NCBI GenBank assembly: GCA_025453975.1
Contig: JALOPI010000050.1
Location: forward strand, 1-50,947
Direction of reading: 5' to 3'
DNA: 50,947 nucleotides
DNA from: Syntrophobacteraceae bacterium
GTDB lineage: Bacteria > Desulfobacterota > Syntrophobacteria > Syntrophobacterales > Syntrophobacteraceae
Every line of letters starts with the position of its first letter. Position 1 is the first letter of the stretch. Below the pieces are notes generated by a model. It was given only the letters and a program-made list of their open reading frames with translations. It was not told the origin of the DNA and ran no database searches. A program made the translations under genes and the position numbers. Below, piece after piece: positions 20,038-28,706 of this stretch.

Positions 20038-20787
20038 ATGGTGCAGGACGCATTGGACGACACGGTCAGACTGAAGGCCGCCCTGCGGCAGCTGCGGTGG
20101 CTGCTCACCAGCTTCCAGGGGAGCGGGATCGAGCAGTTCCACCGACAGGAAGGTGCTCCGGCCCCAAAGCAGGAGGCGCTGGAGGAGCCGGTGGATCGGG
20201 TGGTGGAGGGGGATCGGGCCTCGGATCTGGCCCAAGTCCGCCAGGAGCTGGGAGACTGCCGCAGATGCCGACTCCACGCGACCCGGACGAATCTGGTCTT
20301 TGGCGAAGGGTCCGCGGAAGCTGGGCTCCTTTTTGTGGGCGAAGGTCCCGGATTCGATGAAGACCGGTTGGGGCGGCCCTTCGTGGGAAGGGCCGGAAAG
20401 CTTCTCGACAAGATGATCCAGGCCATTGGGCTGCGGAGGGAAGACGTCTACATATGCAACGTGGTCAAATGCCGTCCCCCCGAGAACCGAACACCCGAAG
20501 CCGACGAGGTCGCCCAGTGCTCCCCTTTCCTGTTTCGACAGATCGAGGCCATCCGCCCCAAGGCGATCTGTGCGCTGGGGCTGAGCGCGGCCCAGGCTCT
20601 TCTGGGAAGGACGACCTCCATGGGGGGGCTCCGGGGCAAACGATTCCAGTGGCGCGGGACGCCCATGGTCTGTACCTACCATCCCGCCTACCTCCTGAGG
20701 AATCCAGCCCAGAAGGCCGCCGCCTGGCAGGATCTACGCCTGTTGAGCCGTCTGCTCAACGAGCCAAGGACGAAGGCTGAGCTATGA
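20038..20787 (+). CDS. family 4 uracil-DNA glycosylase
   Basis: Removes uracil from DNA; family 4 enzymes carry a [4Fe-4S] cluster. The four cluster cysteines are visible: C74 and C77 in GDCRRCRLHATRTN, C145 in KCRPPENRTP, and C161 sixteen residues on in AQCSPFL. Active-site motif A is GEGPGFDEDRLGRPFVGRAG and the C-terminal motif is YHPAYLLRNP. About 70 N-terminal residues precede the core and are unlike other family members. A GTG at 19960 would extend it by 26 residues; neither start has a strong ribosome site. The stop overlaps the nfeD start (ATGA). Confidence 0.92.
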   Translation: MVQDALDDTVRLKAALRQLRWLLTSFQGSGIEQFHRQEGAPAPKQEALEEPVDRVVEGDRASDLAQVRQELGDCRRCRLHATRTNLVFGEGSAEAGLLFVGEGPGFDEDRLGRPFVGRAGKLLDKMIQAIGLRREDVYICNVVKCRPPENRTPEADEVAQCSPFLFRQIEAIRPKAICALGLSAAQALLGRTTSMGGLRGKRFQWRGTPMVCTYHPAYLLRNPAQKAAAWQDLRLLSRLLNEPRTKAEL

Positions 20788-22082
20788 GAGCACGCATTCA
20801 CTTTTTTCGATGGCTCCTTCTCTTGTCCGTCCCGGGATGGATCTGCCCCGTGCATTCCGGGGCGGCTCACCTCAACCTGGTTGAGATACAGGACAGCATC
20901 AATCCCGGAGTCGAGGATTTCATCAAGCATTCCATTGACCGATCGGGGCAGGATGGGGCCGAGCTGCTGGTCATTCTCCTGGACACTCCCGGGGGGCTGG
21001 TCACGTCCACGCGGGGTATCGTGCAGGCCATATTGAACGCCAGCGTTCCCGTGGTGGTCTATGTGCATCCTCGCGGAGCCCAGGCGGCGTCGGCGGGAGT
21101 CTTCGTGACGGTGGCGGCGGACATCGCGGCCATGGCGCCGGGAACCAACATTGGCGCCGCTCACCCCGTCTCCACGGGTGGGCAGGAGATGTCGGACACC
21201 ATCGGTGAAAAGGTCGTCAACGACATGGTGGCCTTCATCCGGAGCCTCGCCGGTCAGCGGGGGCGCAACGCTGAGTGGCTCGAGGACGCCGTTCGAAAGA
21301 GCGTTTCCATCACGGCCGAGGAGGCTTTTGAAAAGAATGTCATCGACCTCGTGGCCGAGGACCTGCCCACTCTCCTGGAGAAGCTGGATGGCTGGGAGAT
21401 CCACCGGGCGGGCTACCAGAAGACGCTCAGGACCAAGGGGATCGAGCAGCGGACCATCGAATCCGGATGGCAGGAGCGCATCCTTCGTGCCATCAGCAAT
21501 CCGAACGTCGCTTACATCCTCCTCATGATCGGACTGGCGGGTCTGTATTTCGAGCTTTCCCAGCCGGGGGCGATCCTGCCGGGCGTCGTCGGGGCCATCG
21601 CGCTCATCATGGCGCTGTACGCGATGCAGACCCTGCCCATCAACTTCGCTGGCGTTCTCCTCATTCTGATGGCCATCATCTTCTTCATCCTGGAGATCAA
21701 GGTGGTATCCTATGGGATGCTGAGCATCGCGGGGGCCGTTTCCCTGTTCCTCGGCTCCCTGATGCTCTTCCGGGTCCCGGGTCAGTCGACGGCCGTGGCC
21801 TGGTCGATTCTCATCCCCACCGTTCTCAGCATTTCCGGTTTCTTCGCGGCGGTCACATCCCTGGCGGTCCGGGCGCATCGGACTCGGCCCCAGACGGGCA
21901 CCGAGGCCCTGGTGGGCATGGTGGGTGAGGTTTTCCAGGACCTGGAGCCCGAGGGCAAGGTCTTCGTGAGCGGTGAGCTCTGGAATGCCGTCGCGGACGA
22001 GCCCGTACCCGCCGGTCGCAAGGTGGAGGTCCTGTCCGTGGACAGATTGAAGTTGAAAGTGAGGAAGATCGATGCTAGATGA
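20784..22082 (+). CDS. nfeD: NfeD-type membrane serine protease (long form)
   Basis: Membrane-bound ClpP-class protease that in other organisms cleaves stomatin partners. The 432-residue protein has an N-terminal signal or anchor, a ClpP-like domain with DTPGGLVTSTRGIVQ, the nucleophile S103 in AASAGVF and the general-base lysine K184 in EEAFEKNVIDLVA. Four to five membrane helices follow (about 245-370), then a C-terminal OB-fold domain (residues about 375-432). It overlaps the glycosylase stop and is followed by the stomatin gene, the classic pairing. Confidence 0.93.
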   Translation: MRARIHFFRWLLLLSVPGWICPVHSGAAHLNLVEIQDSINPGVEDFIKHSIDRSGQDGAELLVILLDTPGGLVTSTRGIVQAILNASVPVVVYVHPRGAQAASAGVFVTVAADIAAMAPGTNIGAAHPVSTGGQEMSDTIGEKVVNDMVAFIRSLAGQRGRNAEWLEDAVRKSVSITAEEAFEKNVIDLVAEDLPTLLEKLDGWEIHRAGYQKTLRTKGIEQRTIESGWQERILRAISNPNVAYILLMIGLAGLYFELSQPGAILPGVVGAIALIMALYAMQTLPINFAGVLLILMAIIFFILEIKVVSYGMLSIAGAVSLFLGSLMLFRVPGQSTAVAWSILIPTVLSISGFFAAVTSLAVRAHRTRPQTGTEALVGMVGEVFQDLEPEGKVFVSGELWNAVADEPVPAGRKVEVLSVDRLKLKVRKIDAR

Positions 22083-22135
22083 GCTTGATCCATGACTGAG
22101 CGCCTTGTATCTCGTTCGTCTCCGAGGAGGGAAAT

Positions 22136-22924
22136 ATGACCGGTCTCTATGGACTTCCACTCGTCATCATCCTGGTGGCTCTCTTTCTGGCCAATGCCGT
22201 CAAGGTCCTCAACGAATACGAAAGGGGCGTGATCTTCCGTCTGGGGAGGGTCATCCGTGCCAAGGGCCCCGGGCTCATCCTCCTCATCCCCCTCATCGAC
22301 CGCATGCAGAAGGTCAGCCTGAGGCTGGTGGCCCAGGATGTTCCATCTCAGGACGTCATCACGCGGGACAACGTGTCGGTGAAGGTCAGTGCGGTCATCT
22401 ATTTTCGCGTGACGGATCCCGTCAAGGCCATTGTCTCCGTTGAGAACTACCTTTATGCCACCAGCCAGCTCTCCCAGACCACCCTGAGGAGCGTGTGCGG
22501 TCAGGCGGAAATGGATGACCTCCTGGCGGAGCGTGACAAGATCAATGCGCACATCCAGGAGATCCTTGATCGCCATACCGAGCCCTGGGGCATCAAGGTG
22601 ACGGTGGTGGAGCTCAAACAGATCGATCTGCCCATCGAGATGCAGCGGGCCATGGCCAAGCAGGCCGAGGCGGAGCGCGAGCGCCGGGCCAAGGTGATTG
22701 CGGCCGAAGGCGAGTTCCAGGCGTCCACCCGCCTGGCCGAGGCCGCCGAGATCCTGCAGCATCAGCCCGCTGCCATGCAGCTGCGATACCTGCAGACTCT
22801 CAGGGAGATCGCCACCGAGAACAATTCCACCACCCTGTTCCCCATTCCCATTGACCTGTTCAGGCCGTTCATCAAGATCGCCGAACAACTGGAAGTTAAG
22901 AAGAAGGAGTTGGATAATGGGTAA
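22136..22924 (+). CDS. stomatin/slipin-like SPFH-domain membrane protein
   Basis: SPFH/band 7 protein of 262 residues: one N-terminal membrane helix ([16 protein letters not shown]), then [13 protein letters not shown], the core up to [17 protein letters not shown], and a coiled-coil with the [17 protein letters not shown] repeat. It probably forms oligomeric membrane microdomains and is the expected substrate and partner of the NfeD protease encoded just upstream. GAGGAGGGA precedes the ATG. The last codons overlap the next small gene. Confidence 0.94.
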   Translation: MTGLYGLPLVIILVALFLANAVKVLNEYERGVIFRLGRVIRAKGPGLILLIPLIDRMQKVSLRLVAQDVPSQDVITRDNVSVKVSAVIYFRVTDPVKAIVSVENYLYATSQLSQTTLRSVCGQAEMDDLLAERDKINAHIQEILDRHTEPWGIKVTVVELKQIDLPIEMQRAMAKQAEAERERRAKVIAAEGEFQASTRLAEAAEILQHQPAAMQLRYLQTLREIATENNSTTLFPIPIDLFRPFIKIAEQLEVKKKELDNG

Positions 22925-23246
22925 GAAAGACGAGAAGCAGATCAAGGAGAAGTCCTTCGAGGCCATGACCGCCAAGGAGCTTCGTGAAATGGCCCTTACC
23001 CTGGAGGGGATCTCCGGGGTCCACGCCATGAACAAGAACGAGCTCATCGATGCGATCCGCAAAGCCAAGGGCATCGTGGTCGAGAAGACGCGCCAGGCGT
23101 TGGTGGATGTTCGCGCCTTGAAGCTCAAGATTCAGGAGCTCAGGGAAAAGAAGAGCCAGGCCGGCGAATCCGGCAACAACAAGCTGGAGGATGCCCTGCG
23201 GCGGCGCATCAGTAATCTCAAGAAGAAGACTCGCCGGGCTGCCTGA
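22917..23246 (+). CDS. small Rho N-terminal-domain-like protein coupled to the stomatin gene
   Basis: A 109-residue, lysine-rich protein with a Rho_N/SAP-like helical domain ([15 protein letters not shown], then [15 protein letters not shown], residues about 17-50). A basic coiled-coil tail ends in [15 protein letters not shown]. Its ATG lies eight bases inside the end of the stomatin gene, so translation is probably coupled; AAGAAGGAG sits just upstream. Such domains usually bind nucleic acid, so the link to a membrane protease/stomatin pair is unexplained. A strong terminator follows about 190 bases downstream. Confidence 0.8.
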   Translation: MGKKDEKQIKEKSFEAMTAKELREMALTLEGISGVHAMNKNELIDAIRKAKGIVVEKTRQALVDVRALKLKIQELREKKSQAGESGNNKLEDALRRRISNLKKKTRRAA

Positions 23247-23437
23247 TGCGGATTTCGGGTGCGTTGAGGCACCCACGCGGTGGAGGACGCTCCCGGTGGA
23301 TTTGTAAAAAAAAAGCGGGCAGCCATGGACATGCGGCGACGCTGGCGGACGCGGCTGGAGCGCCGAGGCTGAACCGTGGCTCATCCACCCCATCGGGGAG
23401 AAGGCCCGGCGCATTCGCCGGCAAAACCGAAAAAAGG

Positions 23438-23464
23438 AAAGGCGGCCCTGGAGCCGCCTTTTTT
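23438..23464 (+). terminator. rho-independent terminator ending the glycosylase/nfeD/stomatin run
   Basis: AAAGGCGGC (23438-23446) and GCCGCCTTT (23453-23461) form a perfect nine-pair stem with a six-base loop, followed by more T. It can also act on the minus strand because A-rich sequence lies on the other side, which suits the convergent small gene at 23491. Confidence 0.9.
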
Positions 23465-23490
23465 CATTTCAGTCCACGATCCCTCGGAGC

Positions 23491-23673
23491 TCAGTGTCGT
23501 GAGCAATGCATTTTGGAGCCGAAGTCCTTGATCGTTCTCTCATCGTAATTGAGGATGGCGTCCTGGAAATCCCTCAAGCGCTCACACTCCTTCCCGCACT
23601 CCTCCTTGTTGAGATGCACGTTCTCGCAGCATCGGCAGGGGCTTTCGATCGTCTTGGCAAAGCTCAGACTCAT
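23491..23673 (-). CDS. small Cys-rich protein, unknown function
   Basis: Sixty residues with a CRCC motif near the N-terminus, then EECGKEC and a C-terminal MHC, seven cysteines in all, suggesting metal binding. The middle is a charged helix (RLRDFQDAILNYDERTI). GAGAGGAAACC precedes the ATG and a near-consensus promoter lies upstream, so it looks like a real monocistronic gene. I do not recognise the family; similar short proteins seem common in sulfate reducers (inference). Confidence 0.7.
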   Translation of the reverse strand: MSLSFAKTIESPCRCCENVHLNKEECGKECERLRDFQDAILNYDERTIKDFGSKMHCSRH

Positions 23674-23744
23674 AACGGTTTCCTCTCGTCCATGATGAAG
23701 GCCAAACAGTGGAATAATGTAAGGATATGAGATCAGCGGAAGCT

Positions 23745-23774
23745 CATATAGAATACGGGCTGAAAGACTGTCAA
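23745..23774 (-). promoter_or_regulatory. predicted sigma70 promoter of the small Cys-rich gene
   Basis: On the minus strand TTGACA (23774-23769) and TATATG (23750-23745) are 18 bases apart, about 70 bases ahead of the ATG at 23673. The -35 box is a perfect match to consensus. Confidence 0.55.
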
Positions 23775-23811
23775 GCCGATTGTATCCCGTGGATCCAGGC
23801 GCGGCCGAGGC

Positions 23812-24198
23812 TCAGCGAACCGGCTGCTCCTCGTCTATTCCGGAAAGCTTTTCGCGCTTCGCCACGGCCTCCCGCTTGAGCCGGTTGACCGTCTCCTCCA
23901 GGACGGGAAAAACGTTCTCACGGATGTCGCCGGCTACCGCCACCAGCATGACATCTTCTCCCACGTGCCGGCGCCCGGTGAAGAGATAAGCCTCGATGGC
24001 CGCGATTCCCGGTCGGGCGCGCATGTCCCTCAGAATCTGGTCCCAGGCTTCCTGCTTGACATCGACGTCCAGATACTCGGCCGGGTCTCCCGCGCGACTC
24101 GTGGCCCGAACCACTCCGTTGTGACAGACAATCATCCCCACCTTCGAGGGATCCATGTGACGTTTGATGCCATCCACCAGGTCATGGAGCGTCGGCAT
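23812..24198 (-). CDS. MoaE-like molybdopterin synthase large-subunit homologue
   Basis: A 128-residue protein aligning with MoaE in its conserved parts: VGMIVCHNGVVRATSR near the N-terminus, TGRRHVGEDVMLVAVAGD and a C-terminal KREAVAKREKL where MoaE has its active-site lysines. MoaE makes the dithiolene of molybdopterin together with MoaD. This copy is shorter than the usual roughly 150 residues and the lysine spacing differs by one from E. coli, so activity is uncertain. The start at 24198 has a GAAGGAGGAGA site. No other moa gene is nearby. Confidence 0.72.
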   Translation of the reverse strand: MPTLHDLVDGIKRHMDPSKVGMIVCHNGVVRATSRAGDPAEYLDVDVKQEAWDQILRDMRARPGIAAIEAYLFTGRRHVGEDVMLVAVAGDIRENVFPVLEETVNRLKREAVAKREKLSGIDEEQPVR

Positions 24199-24216
24199 TG
24201 CTCTCTCCTCCTTCAT

Positions 24217-24705
24217 GCGTCTCCGTGCCGCGGGCCTGGGATCCCCCGCCCACGGCTGTAAGAAAAAACACTACAGGGGGCATCGCTTTTCCTGACAGCA
24301 AAATCAGAACCCATCGGATATTCGATGGGGGCTCCCCATCGTATAAGAGGCTCGGTGCGGATTCCCTGGCCCTATCCTGCCTGGTTTTGCAGTGAGGGCT
24401 GCCGGCAAATGGTCTGTTGATTCTTGTTCTGCTCACTGCTATAGGTTTTTGGGGCGGAATGGCGCGAGCCAAGCTCTCATGTTTAACCTCATGTGGCGGA
24501 TGAGGCAAGATTGTGACTCCAGGTTTATCATCCCCGTTCCGTTTCTCCCCCAATCAATGGCCAGGGCTGATCCCAGGTCGCCCTGCCACACTCTCGAGCC
24601 ACGGGAATTCTCACCACGGATCGTTGCGAGATGTATTCGAGAAGTCGGTGTCAACGGGGGGCTCCCGTCCACCGCTGGAAGTGAAACGTGTCGAGGAGGA
24701 GCAGC
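24217..24705. other. intergenic region between moaE-like gene and mutase gene
   Basis: About 490 bases with no convincing gene. It holds a small hairpin, CCCATCG/CGATGGG (24312-24331), near the moaE side, a possible plus-strand promoter at 24417-24445 and a leader of about 250 bases before the mutase ATG. I looked for cobalamin and molybdenum-cofactor riboswitch patterns and did not find a recognisable one. Confidence 0.4.
24417..24445 (+). promoter_or_regulatory. possible promoter of the methylmalonyl-CoA genes
   Basis: TTGATT and TATAGG with a 17-base spacer, about 260 bases ahead of the mutase ATG. Moderate match only; no other candidate in the gap is better. Confidence 0.35.
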
Positions 24706-26385
24706 ATGTCCGAGGACAATAAGTTGCAGGGATTGAAGGCGGCAAAGGAGAAATGGGAGCAGGGGAGCGTGCTGAAGACTCTTTCCAAGGCCCCCGAGCG
24801 CAGGAAGGTCTTCACGAGCATTTCGGACATTCCCGTGGAAAGGCTCTACACCCCCCTGGATATGGCCGGGCTCGACTATGAGAAAGACTTGGGGTTTCCG
24901 GGCGAGTATCCTTTCACCCGCGGTGTGCAGCCCACCATGTACCGGGGCCGGTTCTGGACCATGCGGCAATACGCCGGCTTTGGCAGCGCCAGGGAGAGCA
25001 ACGCTCGCTATCGCTATCTTCTCGACCAGGGCCAGACCGGACTCAGTGTCGCCTTCGATCTGCCCACCCAGGCGGGCTATGACAGCGACCACCCCCTTTC
25101 CATGGGTGAAGTCGGCAAGGTGGGCGTCGCCATCGACTCCATCGAGGATATGCGGGTGCTCTTCGACTCCATCCCCCTCGACAAGGTGACCACCTCCATG
25201 ACCATCAACGCGCCAGCAACGGTGCTCCTGGCCATGTATCTGGCCATTGCCGAGGAGCAGGGGGTCTCCTATGACAAGGTGGGCGGCACCGTGCAGAACG
25301 ACATATTGAAGGAGATCACCGTCCGGGGCCAGTACATCTACCCGCCCAAGCCCAGCATGCGGCTGACGGTGGACCTGATCGACTACTGCTTCAAGAGTGT
25401 TCCCAAGTGGAACTCCATCAGCATCAGCGGTTATCACATCCGTGAGGCGGGCTCCACGGCGGGCCAGGAAATGGCCTTCACCCTGGCCGATGGCATCGCC
25501 TACGTCCAGGCCTGCGTCGAGCGCGGGATGGCGGTGGATTCCTTCGCGCCGCGGCTCAGCTTCTTCTTCAACTCCTTCACCAACGTTTTGGAGGAGGTGG
25601 CCAAGTTCAGGGCGGGGCGGCGTTACTGGGCCAAGGTCATGAAGGAGCGGTTCGGAGCCAAGGATCCGCGCTCCATGATGATGCGCTACCACGTCCAGAC
25701 GGGAGGCGTGACCCTGACGGCGCAGCAGCCTTTGAACAACGTGGTGCGCGTTGCCTTGCAGGCCTATGCCGCGGCCCTCGGCGGCTGTCAGTCGCTGCAC
25801 ACCAACTCGTACGATGAAGCCCTCTGTCTCCCCACCCAGGAGGCCGTGACCGTGGCCCTCCGCACTCAGCAGATCGTCGCCGAGGAAAGTGGGGCCGCTG
25901 ACACCATCGACCCGCTGGCTGGCTGTTACTTCGTGGAAGCCATGACGGACAAGATCGAAGCGGAGATCGCCGACTACATCCAGAAAATCGACGCCATGGG
26001 CGGCACACTGGCGGCCATCGAGCACGGCTACGTCCAGAAGGAGATTCAGAACAGCGCCTATCGGTTCCAGAAGGAGATCGAATCGGCGGAGCGTGTTTAT
26101 GTGGGAATCAACAAATACACCATGGAAGAGCCCCCTCCCACCAATCTGCTCAAGGTCGACATGGCGGTGGGTGATGTCGAAGCGGCCAAGCTGAAGAAGA
26201 TGCGGGCCGAGCGGGATGCCGGCAAGTGGAAGGCCGCCCTCGATCACCTGCGGGAGGTTTCCCAGTCCGAAGAGAACGTCATGCCGGCGGTCATCGAGGC
26301 CGTCAAGGCCAGGGCCACGGTCGGCGAGGTCTGCGATGTGTGGCGGAGCATCTACGGGGAGTATCGCCCCAAGGAATTCGTGTAA
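24706..26385 (+). CDS. methylmalonyl-CoA mutase, catalytic (large) subunit
   Basis: Interconverts methylmalonyl-CoA and succinyl-CoA, in propionate oxidation or formation. The 559-residue protein is the TIM-barrel catalytic domain alone; the B12 domain is encoded separately by the next gene. MRQYAGF and PSMRLTVD keep the tyrosine and arginine that in known enzymes mark methylmalonyl-CoA rather than isobutyryl-CoA specificity. DLPTQAGYDSDHPLS and NSISISGYHIREAG are standard. The ATG at 24706 has GAGGAGGAG upstream. Followed by the B12 subunit, meaB and the epimerase. Confidence 0.92.
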   Translation: MSEDNKLQGLKAAKEKWEQGSVLKTLSKAPERRKVFTSISDIPVERLYTPLDMAGLDYEKDLGFPGEYPFTRGVQPTMYRGRFWTMRQYAGFGSARESNARYRYLLDQGQTGLSVAFDLPTQAGYDSDHPLSMGEVGKVGVAIDSIEDMRVLFDSIPLDKVTTSMTINAPATVLLAMYLAIAEEQGVSYDKVGGTVQNDILKEITVRGQYIYPPKPSMRLTVDLIDYCFKSVPKWNSISISGYHIREAGSTAGQEMAFTLADGIAYVQACVERGMAVDSFAPRLSFFFNSFTNVLEEVAKFRAGRRYWAKVMKERFGAKDPRSMMMRYHVQTGGVTLTAQQPLNNVVRVALQAYAAALGGCQSLHTNSYDEALCLPTQEAVTVALRTQQIVAEESGAADTIDPLAGCYFVEAMTDKIEAEIADYIQKIDAMGGTLAAIEHGYVQKEIQNSAYRFQKEIESAERVYVGINKYTMEEPPPTNLLKVDMAVGDVEAAKLKKMRAERDAGKWKAALDHLREVSQSEENVMPAVIEAVKARATVGEVCDVWRSIYGEYRPKEFV

Positions 26386-26454
26386 GCCTGACGTGGATCA
26401 CGTTGATATCAAGCCCCCTGGGGGGGCGGGTCAATATCTATCGGAGGCACATCC

Positions 26455-26856
26455 ATGGCACAAGAGCGCAAGATCAAGATCATTGTAGCGAAACCAGGCC
26501 TCGACGGTCACGATCGGGGCGCCAAGCTGTTGGCGAGAATATTCGCCGAGGCCGGCATGGAAGTCGTGTACACCGGCTTGCGGCAGACCCCGGAGATGAT
26601 CGTTGAAGCAGCCCTGCAGGAAGACGCCGACGTGGTGGGCATGAGCAGTCTTTCGGGCGTTCACAACTACTTCTTCCCGAGGGTGGTGGAGCTGCTCAAG
26701 GAAAAGGGACTGGATGACGTGCTGGTGGTGGGGGGCGGGATCATTCCCCTCGAGGACATCGACGGCTTGAAAAACGCCGGGGTCAAGGCCATTTTCGGAC
26801 CGGGGACCGACACCAACGAAATCGTGAGCTTCATCAAGGAGAACGTCAGGAGCTGA
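26455..26856 (+). CDS. methylmalonyl-CoA mutase, cobalamin-binding subunit
   Basis: A 133-residue B12-binding domain: [15 protein letters not shown] contains the DxHxxG motif whose histidine ligates cobalt, followed by MSSLSG and VVGGGIIP, which line the nucleotide tail. It must pair with the upstream catalytic subunit. The 69-base spacer contains a GC hairpin (GCCCCC/GGGGGC, 26413-26427) and then GGAGG before the ATG, which could tune subunit ratio. Length is typical for a split B12 subunit. Confidence 0.94.
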   Translation: MAQERKIKIIVAKPGLDGHDRGAKLLARIFAEAGMEVVYTGLRQTPEMIVEAALQEDADVVGMSSLSGVHNYFFPRVVELLKEKGLDDVLVVGGGIIPLEDIDGLKNAGVKAIFGPGTDTNEIVSFIKENVRS

Positions 26857-26959
26857 TTCCTTTTTTCGAACGGTCCGTTGTGGGCTGAAGGCCCGCACTC
26901 CAACGCTCGCCATGTTTCGTGGAACCAGTCCGCCGATCAAAAGAAGGGGGTTGTCGATC

Positions 26960-27833
26960 ATGTTGATGGAGTTGGCTGACGAGATTCTCAAAGGCTCGCC
27001 CCGCGCGGCTGCTCGACTGATCACCTGGCTCGAGAACGAGGATCCCCGTGCCTTTCCCTGCATGGAAACCGGGTCTCACGGTGGGCATCATCGCCGTGGA
27101 CCCCTCCAGTCCCTTCACGGGAGGCGCGGTCCTGGGAGACCGGGTGCGGATGAGTCAGCTGAGCCTGGATCCGGGCGTTTTCATCCGGAGCATGGCCACC
27201 CGGGGATTCCTGGGTGGAATGGCCCGGTCGACGGGCGAAGTGGTCAAGGTTCTGGACGCTCTCGGGAAAGACATCATCCTCATCGAAACGGTGGGGGTCG
27301 GCCAGGATGAGGTCGACATCGTCGGCATCGCGGACACCACCTGCGTGGTGCTCGTCCCGGGGCTGGGTGACGCGATCCAGAGCATGAAATCGGGTATCAT
27401 GGAGATTGCGGATATCTTCGTCATCAACAAGTCGGACCACTCCGGGGCCGATCAGCTTCATGCCGAGGTCATGACGCGGGTGGAGCAGGATCACCACATC
27501 AAGGGGAGAGCCTGGCTGGCGCCGGTGGTCAAGACCGTGGCCGTCGACAACCTGGGCTTGGAAGAGCTCTGGCAGACCATTGAGAAACACCGCCTTCATT
27601 TGGAGGAGAGCGGCGAGTTTCTGCAGCGTCGTCGTGAGCGCACCGGGCGCGAAACGTTGCGGATGATCCATCATGAGCTATTCCGACTCGTTCGGCAACA
27701 CCTGGAAGACACTGGTGAAATGGAGCGGCTGGTCGGAGAGATCACCGACCGGAAGCGCGACCCGTACAGCGTGATGAAAGACATACTGAGCGGCTGGCTC
27801 AAAGAGCGGGGTCCAGTCGGGGAGGCACTATGA
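26960..27833 (+). pseudogene. meaB: meaB-like GTPase (mutase chaperone), frameshifted and lacking the P-loop region
   Basis: MeaB/ArgK proteins protect and load methylmalonyl-CoA mutase using GTP. The N-terminal segment (LADEILKGSPRAAARLITWL, ENEDPRA) starts at 26960 in one frame. The rest resumes in the next frame at about 27060 with KPGLTVGIIAVDPSSPFTGG and continues to 27833 through ADIFVINKSDHSGADQLH. In intact homologues about 45 residues lie between these segments, including the P-loop GxxGxGKST; here they are absent and no frame encodes them. An ATG at 27048 gives a 261-residue open frame with no Walker A. Either a genuine deletion or an assembly error. The epimerase start overlaps its stop (ATGA). 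Confidence 0.8.
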
Positions 27834-28237
27834 AGGTGTTGAAAGTCGACCACATCGGCATCGCGGTCAAGAGCATCGATGAAACCAGGAAGCTGTATCA
27901 CGATCTGCTGGGCCTGGAGCATGCGGGAAACGAGACGGTCCAGGAGCAGAAGGTCACCACGGCGTTCTTTCCCGTGGGCGACACGGAAGTGGAGCTCCTG
28001 GAATCCACGGCCCCCGACGGACCCATCGCCAAGTATCTCGAGAAGCGTGGCGAGGGCGTGCAGCATATCGCCTTCCGGGTTGAGAACATCGAGGAGGCTC
28101 TCGCCGAGCTGAAGGCGAAAGGCATCCAGCTCATCGACGAAAAGCCGCGCAAGGGCGCGGGTGGGGCGCAAATCGCTTTTCTGCACCCCAAGTCCACCTA
28201 CGGCGTCCTGGTCGAGCTCTGCCAGCGCGACGATTGA
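27830..28237 (+). CDS. mce: methylmalonyl-CoA epimerase
   Basis: Converts (S)- to (R)-methylmalonyl-CoA, supplying the mutase isomer. The 135-residue glyoxalase-fold protein shows VDHIGIAVKSIDE with a metal histidine, GEGVQHIAFRVENIEEAL and a C-terminal VLVELCQ with the metal glutamate. Its start overlaps the last codon of the broken meaB (ATGA), so the operon arrangement is intact even though meaB is not. Length is standard. Confidence 0.95.
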   Translation: MKVLKVDHIGIAVKSIDETRKLYHDLLGLEHAGNETVQEQKVTTAFFPVGDTEVELLESTAPDGPIAKYLEKRGEGVQHIAFRVENIEEALAELKAKGIQLIDEKPRKGAGGAQIAFLHPKSTYGVLVELCQRDD

Positions 28238-28265
28238 GGCTCGGCGTCATCCCTCGCTGATCCCG

Positions 28266-28302
28266 GGCTCGACGGCGCGGAGAGAATTCGCGCCGTCGAG
28301 CC
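28266..28302. terminator. perfect 14-bp hairpin downstream of the epimerase gene
   Basis: GGCTCGACGGCGCG (28266-28279) and its exact reverse complement (28289-28302) flank a nine-base loop. It stands 28 bases after the epimerase stop, so it probably ends or protects the transcript, but no T-run follows. Confidence 0.6.
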
Positions 28303-28706
28303 GACTCGCATCTACACAGACCCTACCCCGCCCCATCAAGCCTCGGGGCTCGTTACCTCTCCTCAGACAGACCCACCAGCCTGTTGGCCACCTTGCCGGC
28401 CTGGAGCTACCCAGGGGTGATCGGCCCCCATGGTTTTTCCCGCGAGCCCACAGCGGCTTTTGCCGCAGGACGGCACGACAGCCAAAAAATCCTCATGCAG
28501 GCCAACCTCAGTGCCGTTTACGTCATCGAATTTTCGATGTGGAGCCGATTTCCAGGAGCCTCCCCAAGACTCACAGCTGAGCTGTCTCCAATGGGATCCC
28601 GGGGGAGCCGTGGTGCTCTCGCTGCAATCCATGACAGTGCATCAGGATCAGGAGCTTCCATCGCCTTTCCGGCATGCCACTGACTCAGGCACAGGGTATT
28701 TGACAC
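28303..28706. other. intergenic region before the hybrid kinase
   Basis: About 400 bases without a gene I would support. It contains one short dyad, CATCGAATTTTCGATG (28527-28542). No clear promoter, riboswitch or RNA gene is seen. Confidence 0.35.

Noticed and set aside
20688-23128. Long minus-strand open frames opposite nfeD and the stomatin gene
   Set aside because: Shadow frames in phase with the plus-strand genes, without domains.
24217-24705. Riboswitch (B12 or molybdenum cofactor) in the mutase/moaE gap
   Set aside because: I could not find the conserved boxes of either class; only a small hairpin and a weak promoter are visible.
24439-26247. A 602-codon minus-strand open frame opposite the mutase
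   Set aside because: Shadow of the mutase catalytic gene; no motif.
27048-27833. A complete alternative meaB gene starting at 27048
   Set aside because: The frame is open but begins after the P-loop, and the conserved N-terminal piece lies upstream in another frame, so it is a remnant.
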